From: Candidatus Segatella intestinihominis
GTDB taxonomy: Bacteria > Bacteroidota > Bacteroidia > Bacteroidales > Bacteroidaceae
Length of the DNA stretch: 28,357 bases
Assembly (NCBI GenBank): GCA_900548535.1
Contig: URLG01000032.1
Coordinates: 1-28,357, forward strand
Reading direction: 5' to 3'
A program made the translations under genes and the position numbers. Below the pieces are notes generated by a model. It was not told the DNA's origin. It was given only the letters and a program-made list of their open reading frames with translations, and searched no databases. Below are positions 22,469 through 28,357 of the stretch, piece after piece; within the stretch, counting starts at the first letter, position 1, and each line of letters opens with the position of its first letter.

Positions 22469-23246
22469 TGTTTTTATCTTCGCTAAATCTGTGGATACTC
22501 ATACTCATACGCTCATAGATGTCCTTTAGCAGCGGATTGTCGCGCAGCAACTGGCTCTGATTGCGAATCACGCCCTCGTCAAAGCGCACGGCAGGTCCGG
22601 TCTGCGCCTCACGTGGCGAGAGTTCATGCACCTTGGCAGCCGTTTCGTCTATCAGCGGCAGCAGCACATCGAAAGGAATGCCATGCTTCTGCAGGATATC
22701 GGCACTCACCGCATAGCAATGGTTCACAAAATTGCAGGCAAACACGGCTGAGAGATGCAGATACTTGCGATCGGCACTGGACAGCTGGTACACCCGATGG
22801 CTCAGTTCGCCAGCCAATGCCTCTATCACCTGCGTCTCTTCCTTGCCAGAGCCCTCCACAAAGCAAGGAATCTCCTCAAACGAAACACGCTTCTGCTTAG
22901 AGAACGTCTGCATCGGATAGAGCACACCATAATGTCGCGCCATGCCCTGGAACACATCCATTGGCATCGAGCCAGCCGTATGCAGGAAGAGTTTTTCCTC
23001 CTTGCCAGGACAAAGTTGTGGAATCAGCAGCGGCAGAGCATCATCCTTGACCGAGAGGATATACACATCGGCATCGCTGCGCACTTGGGAAATATCGGTT
23101 ACGGCAGCCCCTCCGGCAATCGTGGCAAGCGCCTGAGCCGACTGCTGGGTTCTGCTATATACCTGTAAAATGTCGTGGCCGGCATCCAAAAGGGCGGCTG
23201 CCAGATTGGTAGCCAAATTGCCAGCACCTATCATTATTATCTTCAT
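22461..23246 (-). CDS. Rossmann-fold and DUF2520 domain protein
   Basis: The protein has 261 residues from ATG 23246. An N-terminal NAD(P)-binding Rossmann domain (MKIIMIGAGNLATNLAAALL, glycines at 7 and 9) resembles ketopantoate reductase and pyrroline-5-carboxylate reductase. A C-terminal helical DUF2520 domain follows (HLSAVFACNFVNHCYAVS; LLPLIDETAAKV; TGPAVRFDEGVI). A reductase role is likely but the substrate is unknown. An in-frame extension reaching 23525 is open, but its sequence lies across the promoter region and is not conserved-looking. The promoter element at 23253-23260 would start transcription about three bases before this ATG. Confidence 0.87.
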   Translation of the reverse strand: MKIIMIGAGNLATNLAAALLDAGHDILQVYSRTQQSAQALATIAGGAAVTDISQVRSDADVYILSVKDDALPLLIPQLCPGKEEKLFLHTAGSMPMDVFQGMARHYGVLYPMQTFSKQKRVSFEEIPCFVEGSGKEETQVIEALAGELSHRVYQLSSADRKYLHLSAVFACNFVNHCYAVSADILQKHGIPFDVLLPLIDETAAKVHELSPREAQTGPAVRFDEGVIRNQSQLLRDNPLLKDIYERMSMSIHRFSEDKNND

Positions 23247-23252
23247 AATGTG

Positions 23253-23260
23253 CAAAAATA
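23253..23260 (-). promoter_or_regulatory. TAnnTTTG element for the DUF2520-kdsC-maf unit
   Basis: TATTTTTG on the minus strand ends seven bases before the ATG at 23246, which predicts an essentially leaderless mRNA. A TTG lies about 23 bases upstream, slightly further than usual. Confidence 0.65.
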
Positions 23261-23291
23261 CTAAAAAATTACCGCATCTGGCACAAAAGGC

Positions 23292-23322
23292 TTGCAAATT
23301 TATGATTAATTTATTATTTTTG
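23292..23322 (+). promoter_or_regulatory. promoter for the acyltransferase gene
   Basis: TTG at 23292-23294, a 20-base spacer and TATTTTTG at 23315-23322 match the full consensus. The predicted start near 23326 gives a leader of about 17 bases. It is divergent from the promoter at 23253. Confidence 0.8.
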
Positions 23323-23342
23323 CAGAATAAAAAAACAGCAAT

Positions 23343-24317
23343 ATGAACAACTTCAGCATACAGATATACGAGAAGAGCGAAGAGATGCCCCTGCTCCTGG
23401 AGGGTAATTTCTTCCATAGCTTGGCACTTTTCCGCATCATCGAGAAGGCGCCCAAGGACACCCCTTACATGGCAGTCATCACACAAGACGGCGAGGTAAA
23501 GGGCCAGATGCTTGTCATCGTACATCGACGTGGCTCGCTCATTCCACCTTATTTATTTACGCACGCACACGTGCACGGGGAGGGATTCTATGCTCCCGAT
23601 GTGGATGCAGCCGAATTATTTCCACGCCTGCTGAAAGCCGTCACGCTCAGATTGCGCCATCGCTTGTGCTTCTACATCGAGTTTTCGGAGTTACAAAAGA
23701 AGATGTTTGGTTACCGTGACCTTCGCCGCTTGGGCTACTGCCCGATAGCTTGGCAGGAGATACACAACTCCCTGCACAGCATGCCGCCCGAGGAACGACT
23801 GGGCAGCAAGCGACTGGACATCATCAAGAAGATGACCCATAAGGGAGTTACCACCCACGAGGCTACGAGCGAGGCTGACGTATTGCGCTTCCACGCACTG
23901 CTGAGAAACTTCTACCGATTCAAGTTGCGCCGCTTCATCCCATCCAAGGAATTCTTCCTAGCCCTTGCAGCCAGCCAAGAAGGCAAGGTGTTCATCACCA
24001 CCTATCACAACAAGGTGATAGGCGGATGCGCCTGCGTATACACCCAGGGCAATGCTTACTTATGGTATGCCGCAGCCAAGCGCAAGAGCCATGCCACCCT
24101 TCACCCCCACACCATGGTCATCTGGCATGCCATCCAGTATGCCCATGCCCAGGGATGCAGGCACTTCAACTTCATGGATGCCGGACTGCCCTGGAAGCAG
24201 AACCAATATCGCGAGTTTCTCCTTACCTTCGGCGGCAAACCCATCACCAAGTATCGCTGGTTTCGCTTCTATCCACGCTTCATCAACAGCCTGCTGCACT
24301 GGATATACAAGGAATAA
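23343..24317 (+). CDS. GNAT/FemAB-like acyltransferase
   Basis: The 324-residue protein looks like a double-GNAT protein of the FemAB/BioF2-like type: an N-terminal half with SLIPPYLFTHAHVHGEGFY, and a C-terminal acetyltransferase-6 part with KRLDIIKKMTHKGVTTHEA, LRNFYRFKLRRFIPSKEFF, GGCACVYTQGNAYLWYAA and GCRHFNFMDAGLPW. Related proteins transfer amino acids or acyl groups to cell-wall or surface glycan precursors, using aminoacyl-tRNA or acyl-CoA. The acceptor here is unknown. It stands alone with its own promoter and a bidirectional terminator. No peptidoglycan genes are adjacent. Confidence 0.75.
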   Translation: MNNFSIQIYEKSEEMPLLLEGNFFHSLALFRIIEKAPKDTPYMAVITQDGEVKGQMLVIVHRRGSLIPPYLFTHAHVHGEGFYAPDVDAAELFPRLLKAVTLRLRHRLCFYIEFSELQKKMFGYRDLRRLGYCPIAWQEIHNSLHSMPPEERLGSKRLDIIKKMTHKGVTTHEATSEADVLRFHALLRNFYRFKLRRFIPSKEFFLALAASQEGKVFITTYHNKVIGGCACVYTQGNAYLWYAAAKRKSHATLHPHTMVIWHAIQYAHAQGCRHFNFMDAGLPWKQNQYREFLLTFGGKPITKYRWFRFYPRFINSLLHWIYKE

Positions 24318-24378
24318 AAAAGAGGAGCTTTAGCAGACAACGCCTTGCCCTCTAAAGCTCCATATATAATTTTTTGAT
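24317..24378. terminator. bidirectional terminator between acyltransferase and tetR
   Basis: A 10-bp stem GGAGCTTTAG / CTAAAGCTCC (24324-24333 with 24352-24361) has an 18-base loop. It is preceded by AAAAAA and followed by TTTTTT a few bases on, between convergent genes. Confidence 0.75.
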
Positions 24379-24393
24379 AAAAGATTTTTTCAC

Positions 24394-25011
24394 CTATTCA
24401 GCCAGTGCCTTGTCCAGTTCAGCCAAGCCACGTGGGGTGCAGAAACCACGGATGATGAGCATGATGTAATTATCAAAGATTTCCTGCATGGAATGCTGCT
24501 TATACAACTGGCGATGCATGATTTCCTCCATCACCACATGGCCCACATCCATCAGCACCTCCCAGTTCAGATCTTTGCGGAAGAGTCCCTCGGCTATGCC
24601 TGTCTCAAAGAATCGGCGACTCTCCACTCGCTCTTGATCATGGCTGGAACGAAGCAAATCCATCACGCGGGGCATCTTGTGGATTTCCTCATAGAACACC
24701 ACCCCCACATCCTGATTTCTTCTCATCTGATTCTTGTATACGAAACTGATGATGTCAATCACATTGTGAGCTAGCGTGCGAGCATAGACTTCCAGTTCTC
24801 GGCGCGATTCTTCCTGTTGCTGTTTCATGCCGGCAATCAAGAGTTCCTCCTTGTCGCCAAAGATTTCGTATACGGTTCGCTTAGACACATGAAGTCCCTG
24901 GGAGATTTCATCCATCTTCACGGCCTTCACGCCACGCTGATAAAACTCCTTCATTGCATAGGCAATTATCTTGTCACGCAATTCCTGTCTATATTGATTG
25001 ATTTCTGCCAT
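24394..25011 (-). CDS. TetR-family transcriptional regulator
   Basis: The protein has 205 residues from ATG 25011. The N-terminal TetR helix-turn-helix is clear: IIAYAMKEFYQRGVKAVKMDEI, then LHVSKRTVYEIFGDKEELL. The C-terminal ligand-binding region is all-helical and family-specific, with no known effector. A longer in-frame start at 25050 would include the promoter element at 25040-25047 and is not preferred. The gene is divergent from maeB with about 160 bases between the start codons, so control of maeB or of itself is plausible, though this is inference from position only. Confidence 0.9.
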   Translation of the reverse strand: MAEINQYRQELRDKIIAYAMKEFYQRGVKAVKMDEISQGLHVSKRTVYEIFGDKEELLIAGMKQQQEESRRELEVYARTLAHNVIDIISFVYKNQMRRNQDVGVVFYEEIHKMPRVMDLLRSSHDQERVESRRFFETGIAEGLFRKDLNWEVLMDVGHVVMEEIMHRQLYKQHSMQEIFDNYIMLIIRGFCTPRGLAELDKALAE

Positions 25012-25039
25012 TTTTGTATCTATGTCGAAGTTTTTTGTG

Positions 25040-25047
25040 CAAAGATA
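25040..25047 (-). promoter_or_regulatory. TAnnTTTG element for tetR
   Basis: TATCTTTG on the minus strand predicts a start near 25036 and a leader of about 25 bases. Its distance from the divergent maeB element is only about 43 bases, so one bound repressor could affect both. Confidence 0.65.
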
Positions 25048-25090
25048 CAAAAAAAATCAAAAAACCGTTCTTTTTTAGTAAGTTTTTTCG

Positions 25091-25098
25091 TACCTTTG
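25091..25098 (+). promoter_or_regulatory. TAnnTTTG element and leader of maeB
   Basis: TACCTTTG predicts a start near 25102 and a leader of about 70 bases. In the leader, GTGCAAAATTGCAC (25118-25131) is an inverted repeat that could be an operator or a small stem. Confidence 0.65.
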
Positions 25099-25171
25099 CA
25101 AAAACTTTTAGCAATCTGTGCAAAATTGCACGAATTTGTAAGGAATAGAAACATTAAACCAATATATTGTT

Positions 25172-27460
25172 ATGGTAAAAATTACAAAAGAGGCGGCTCT
25201 CGGATATCACGAGTCTGTCCGTCCAGGTAAGATTGAGGTAAAGCCTACAAAGCCTTACCACACACAGACCGACCTGAGCTTGGCTTACTCTCCAGGTGTG
25301 GCATTCCCATGCCTTGAGATTCAGCAGAACCCAGATGACGCGTACAAGTACACAGACAAGGGTAACCTGGTAGCTGTCATCAGCAACGGCACAGCCGTGC
25401 TTGGCCTTGGCGACATCGGCGCCATGAGCGGCAAACCAGTAATGGAGGGCAAGGGATTGCTCTTCAAGATTTATGGTGGCATCGACGTGTTCGACATCGA
25501 AATCGCCGAGAAAGACCCAGAGATATTCTGTGAGACAGTAGAACGTATCGCCCCTACTTTCGGCGGTATCAACCTTGAGGACATCAAGGCACCTCAGTGT
25601 TTCTACATCGAGGAGCGACTCAAGAAGAACCTCGACATCCCTGTGATGCACGATGACCAGCACGGTACAGCCATCATCTCGGCTGCCGGACTGAAGAACG
25701 CACTCGAGGTAGCAGGCAAGAAGATTGAGGACGTGAAGATCGTAGTCAATGGTGCCGGTGCTGCTGCCATCAGCTGTACCAAGCTCTATGTAGCTCTCGG
25801 AGCCAAGGTAGAGAACATCGTGATGCTCGACTCTAAGGGCGTCATCACCAGCGATCGCGAGAACCTCACCGAGCAGAAGAAGCTCTTCGCTACCGACCGT
25901 CGCGACGTTCACACCTTGGAAGAGGCTGTGAAGGGTGCCGATGTATTCGTAGGATTGAGCAAGGGCAATGTCTTGACTCAGGACATGGTTCGCTCTATGG
26001 CTCCAAGCCCAGTGGTATTCGCACTCGCCAACCCTGTACCAGAGATCAGCTACGAGGACGCTATGGCTAGCCGTCCTGACGTATTGATGTCAACTGGTCG
26101 CTCAGACTATCCTAACCAGATCAACAACGTAATCGGTTTCCCATACATCTTCCGTGGTGCCCTCGACGTTCACGCACGCGCCATCAATGAGGAGATGAAG
26201 ATGGCTGCCGTTCACGCTATCGCTGACCTCGCCAAGCAGCCTGTGCCAGATGTAGTCAATGACGTATATCACGTCAACGACTTGACATTCGGCCCTAAGT
26301 ACTTCATTCCAAAGCCAGTAGACCCACGTCTTATCACAGAGGTATCTGCTGCCGTAGCCAAGGCTGCCATGGATAGCGGCGTGGCTCGCACTCCTATCAC
26401 CGACTGGGAGAAGTACAAGCAGCAGTTGCGCCAGTTGCTCGGTCAGGAGACCAAGCTCACTCGCAAGCTCCACGATACAGCTCGCCAGCATCCACAGCGC
26501 GTAGTATTCGCTGAGGGTGGCAACCCTACCATGCTCAAGGCTGCCGTACAGGCTAAGAGCGAGGGCATCTGCCAGCCTATCTTGTTGGGCAACCCAGACC
26601 GCCTGAAGCGTGTGGCTAACCGCTTGAAGCTCGACCTCACAGATATCGAGATTGTAGATATGCGTGCCGACAATGAGCAGGGTCGTCGTGCTAAATTCGC
26701 TAAGCACTTGGCTGAGAAGCGCGCTCGCGAGGGTTACAGCTTCGAGGAGGCTTATGATAAGATGTATGAGCGCAACTACTTCGGTATGTCTATGGTTGAG
26801 CAGGGTGATGCTGATGCATTCATCACTGGTCTCTACACCAAGTATAGCAACACCATCAAGGTGGCTAAGGACGTAATCGGCATCCGTGACGAGTACAAGA
26901 CATTCGGCACCATGCACATCCTCAACACCCAGAAGGGCATCTACTATATCGCCGATACATTGATCAATCGTCACCCAGACGAGGATGTATTGACCGACGT
27001 AGCTAAGCTAGCCGCAGGCACAGTGAAGTTCTTCAACGATGAGCCAGTGATGGCTATGTTGAGCTACTCTAACTTCGGTACCGACACCATGGGTTCACCA
27101 GTGAAGGTAAAGAAGGCCGTGGCTGAGATGCAGAAGGAATTCCCAGACCTCGCCATCGATGGTGAGATGCAGGTAAACTACGCTCTCAACAAGGATCTCC
27201 GCGATGAGAAGTATCCATTCTCTCGCCTCAAGGGCAAGGATGTCAACACATTGGTATTCCCTAACTTGAGCAGTGCCAACGGTGCTTACAAGCTCCTCCA
27301 GGCCCTCAATCCAGAGGCAGAGATCATCGGTCCTATCCAGATGGGTCTTAACAAGCCTATCCACTTCACCGACTCAGAGAGCAGCGTACAAGACATCGTA
27401 AACGTTACAGCCGTAGCCGTTATCGATGCTTACGTTGAGAAAATCAAGAAGCAGAAGTAA
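25172..27460 (+). CDS. maeB: NADP-type malic enzyme with phosphotransacetylase-like domain
   Basis: The 762-residue protein has the hybrid MaeB layout. The malic enzyme part (about 1-425) shows TDLSLAYSPGVAFPC with catalytic Tyr39, MEGKGLLFKIYGGID with catalytic Lys94, the metal-binding MHDDQHGTAI, and the cofactor-binding VVNGAGAAAIS. The C-terminal part (about 435-762) resembles phosphotransacetylase (VVFAEGGNPTMLKAA; FGTDTMGSPVKVKKAV; LVFPNLSSANGAYKLLQ) and is thought to bind acetyl-CoA or acetyl-phosphate regulators rather than act catalytically. The enzyme oxidatively decarboxylates malate to pyruvate in the cytoplasm with NADP reduction. It is divergent from a tetR gene and ends with a strong terminator. 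Confidence 0.95.
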   Translation: MVKITKEAALGYHESVRPGKIEVKPTKPYHTQTDLSLAYSPGVAFPCLEIQQNPDDAYKYTDKGNLVAVISNGTAVLGLGDIGAMSGKPVMEGKGLLFKIYGGIDVFDIEIAEKDPEIFCETVERIAPTFGGINLEDIKAPQCFYIEERLKKNLDIPVMHDDQHGTAIISAAGLKNALEVAGKKIEDVKIVVNGAGAAAISCTKLYVALGAKVENIVMLDSKGVITSDRENLTEQKKLFATDRRDVHTLEEAVKGADVFVGLSKGNVLTQDMVRSMAPSPVVFALANPVPEISYEDAMASRPDVLMSTGRSDYPNQINNVIGFPYIFRGALDVHARAINEEMKMAAVHAIADLAKQPVPDVVNDVYHVNDLTFGPKYFIPKPVDPRLITEVSAAVAKAAMDSGVARTPITDWEKYKQQLRQLLGQETKLTRKLHDTARQHPQRVVFAEGGNPTMLKAAVQAKSEGICQPILLGNPDRLKRVANRLKLDLTDIEIVDMRADNEQGRRAKFAKHLAEKRAREGYSFEEAYDKMYERNYFGMSMVEQGDADAFITGLYTKYSNTIKVAKDVIGIRDEYKTFGTMHILNTQKGIYYIADTLINRHPDEDVLTDVAKLAAGTVKFFNDEPVMAMLSYSNFGTDTMGSPVKVKKAVAEMQKEFPDLAIDGEMQVNYALNKDLRDEKYPFSRLKGKDVNTLVFPNLSSANGAYKLLQALNPEAEIIGPIQMGLNKPIHFTDSESSVQDIVNVTAVAVIDAYVEKIKKQK

Positions 27461-27504
27461 GTTAACGACCTCTTTCCTGCCGGGAGGCAGAATGATATTC
27501 TCTC

Positions 27505-27543
27505 GGGGCAAAAACGTATTTTTTGCGTTTTTGCCCCTTTTTC
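27505..27543 (+). terminator. intrinsic terminator of maeB
   Basis: A perfect 12-bp stem GGGGCAAAAACG / CGTTTTTGCCCC (27505-27516 with 27526-27537) has a 9-base loop and is followed by TTTTTT. Confidence 0.93.
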
Positions 27544-27694
27544 TTTATCTCCCCATCCTTTTACTCACTTTTACGAAATGATTTCAAAATCGTTAAAATG
27601 CAATCGTTTTCATATTATTTATTCTAAACGAAAGTTAAATCTTTCCGTTGTGCACCCACACAGCAATATAGTGCCGAAAAAAAGCAAATAAATA

Positions 27695-27726
27695 TTTGGT
27701 TAAATCAAAATTTAGCTATACCTTTG
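27695..27726 (+). promoter_or_regulatory. orphan consensus promoter
   Basis: TTG at 27696-27698, a 20-base spacer and TACCTTTG at 27719-27726 give one of the best matches in the window to the Bacteroidota consensus. No protein gene follows within at least 600 bases. Confidence 0.75.
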
Positions 27727-27729
27727 CAG

Positions 27730-27820
27730 TCGTTATCCTGAATACAATCTTTTTACCTTAAGGAAAACTAATACCTATTGAAGATTTGGAGCGGTAGCCT
27801 GTGAAGGTCATCGCTTTTTT
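27730..27820 (+). ncRNA. candidate small RNA of about 90 bases
   Basis: The segment between the orphan promoter and a terminator has no ATG; the only possible start is a GTG at 27801 with a 31-codon frame that runs through the terminator and into repeats, which is unlikely. The 5' part is AT-rich and contains TTAAGGAAAACTAATACC; the 3' part is the terminator hairpin. The layout is that of an independent small RNA. I do not recognise a known family (not SRP RNA, tmRNA or RNase P RNA). Confidence 0.55.
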
Positions 27821-27827
27821 TCTTTTT
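27791..27827 (+). terminator. terminator of the candidate small RNA
   Basis: GCGGTAGCC pairs with GGTCATCGC (27791-27799 with 27806-27814) with one A-C mismatch and G-U pairs that are valid on the plus strand, a 6-base loop, and TTTTTTTCTTTTTT directly after. Confidence 0.75.
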
Positions 27828-27835
27828 TATACCCC

Positions 27836-27923
27836 AGCACACCACTGTTGCCAATCAAGCACTCCACTATTGACAATCAAGCACACCACCATTGACACCC
27901 AAGAACTCCGCCATTGACAATCA
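27836..27923. repeat. tandem array of four 22-bp units
   Basis: Four contiguous units start at 27836, 27858, 27880 and 27902. The consensus is roughly AGCACWCCACYATTGACAATCA. The units differ at several positions, so the array is old or evolving by point change. A period of 22 is not a multiple of three and no reading frame is kept, so it is probably non-coding. Confidence 0.85.
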
Positions 27924-27956
27924 ACAACTTACATGCCCACGATTTTTTAAGCCCTT

Positions 27957-28089
27957 GGGCAAACTTACCCGACTATGCCGGGCAAACTTACCCGACGCTT
28001 CGGGTAGCCATCCCCATAGTTTCGGGTATCCGTCACCAACGCCTCGGGCAGCCGTCCCCTTCGTCTCGGGCGAGCGCCCCCATCCTCTG
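27957..28089. repeat. second tandem array, six units of 22-23 bp, GC-rich
   Basis: The GGG of each unit falls at 27957, 27980, 28002, 28024, 28046 and 28068, so the spacing is 23 then 22 four times. The first two units share GGGCAAACTTACCCGAC exactly, and the later ones follow GGGYANCCRTCMCC with a variable end before TCGGG. CGGG...CCCG pairs can form small hairpins in the first two units. The 33-base gap after the first array contains CAACTTACATGCCCACGA, which resembles a decayed unit. Confidence 0.85.
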
Positions 28090-28302
28090 TGTCAAGTTTC
28101 ATCATCTATGATGCCGACCCGGGACAACCGAATATTGGAATCGGCTTGAGGCTTAGACAGAATTGGTTTCACGCTAAGCTTTGATATGACTTAACGCAAA
28201 ATGGTCGCATTTCAAGCACTAAACAGCCATTATCTTATCACAAAATCTTAAAAAATTGCGCATTATTCGTAAGCGGCTCCGCGTTTATACCTTGCATAAT
28301 TC
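28090..28302. other. non-coding stretch after the repeat arrays
   Basis: I see no gene or RNA here that I recognise. It holds a perfect short palindrome CATCATCTATGATG (28100-28113) and a possible 8-bp stem AGGCTTAG / CTAAGCTT (28149-28156 with 28174-28181). The rest is AT-rich. It carries no convincing promoter; a TACCTTG near 28288 lacks one base of the consensus. Confidence 0.4.
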
Positions 28303-28349
28303 AAAAAAAGCAGTAACAGCTGATTAAACAAATGCTGCTACTGCTTTTT
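28303..28349 (-). terminator. terminator for a gene entering from the right on the minus strand
   Basis: AAAAAGCAGTAACAGC pairs with GCTGCTACTGCTTTTT (28305-28320 with 28334-28349). The single non-matching position is A-C on the plus strand but U-G on the minus strand, and the minus strand ends in a run of U. This favours a minus-strand gene whose 3' end lies just beyond 28357. Confidence 0.65.
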
Positions 28350-28357
28350 CCATCGGT

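Noticed and set aside
22461..23525. Longer DUF2520 protein with 93 extra N-terminal residues
   Set aside because: The conserved Rossmann start is at 23246 and the extension runs across two promoters.
26102..26974. Minus-strand open frame of 290 codons
   Set aside because: It is fully inside maeB on the other strand and shows no domain or start context.
27836..28089. CRISPR array
   Set aside because: Units are contiguous with no spacers between them, differ from each other, and no cas genes are present.
27892..28149. Possible 85-residue protein across the repeat arrays
   Set aside because: The 22-base period shifts the reading frame in each unit, so no peptide repeat is kept, and no start context is seen.

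Overview
The window reads as a chromosome segment of a Bacteroidota bacterium, most likely Prevotellaceae (Prevotella/Segatella-like). The main reasons are the Bacteroidota promoter element TAnnTTTG ahead of many genes, several with a TTG about 20 bases upstream; the absence of clear Shine-Dalgarno sites; and lineage-typical proteins (a lamin-tail/OadG fusion, a CCDC81-like HU protein with a SPOR domain, a DUF4738-like lipoprotein). Almost all of it is core metabolism. No phage, insertion sequence, CRISPR, tRNA or rRNA was seen.

Layout. Positions 1-65 hold the 3' end of pgk, followed by its terminator. Positions 234-4804 hold an AspT/YidE-type exchanger and then three subunits of a sodium-pumping decarboxylase (gamma with a lamin-tail domain, biotin carrier, beta); no carboxyltransferase alpha subunit is present. 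Positions 4891-6278 (minus) hold rfbC and a lipoprotein. Positions 6422-8127 (plus) hold an HU-SPOR envelope protein and a zinc-ribbon/FHA protein. Positions 8370-16832 (plus) are one long run: hisH-hisA-hisF-hisIE, an FtsE-like ATPase, lysC, lysA, a membrane family 2 glycosyltransferase and a GT-B-like protein. Positions 16848-21152 (minus) hold a pectin-type SGNH esterase, a structured RNA element, and a fur-purA-hisS operon. Positions 21297-23246 (minus) hold maf, kdsC and a DUF2520 reductase-like gene. Positions 23343-24317 (plus) hold a GNAT/FemAB-like acyltransferase. Positions 24394-27460 hold a tetR gene divergent from maeB, a hybrid malic enzyme.

Functionally the segment joins C4-dicarboxylate and pyruvate metabolism (sodium-pump decarboxylase, malic enzyme, possible aspartate exchange), histidine and lysine biosynthesis, surface-polysaccharide precursors (rfbC, kdsC, glycosyltransferases) and purine synthesis plus translation.

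The most interesting material is non-coding. (1) A three-helix RNA at 17927-17999 lies between hisS and the esterase; each helix has one position that is A-C if read on the plus strand but G-U on the minus strand, and a terminator follows. (2) An orphan transcript at about 27730-27820 has a well-spaced promoter and a terminator but no evident protein. (3) Two adjacent arrays of 22-bp-period tandem repeats lie at 27836-28089. (4) Heptamer arrays and a duplicated 69-bp AT-rich element sit at operon-internal junctions, one of them supplying the hisA stop codon. (5) Two genes appear to have essentially leaderless transcripts.
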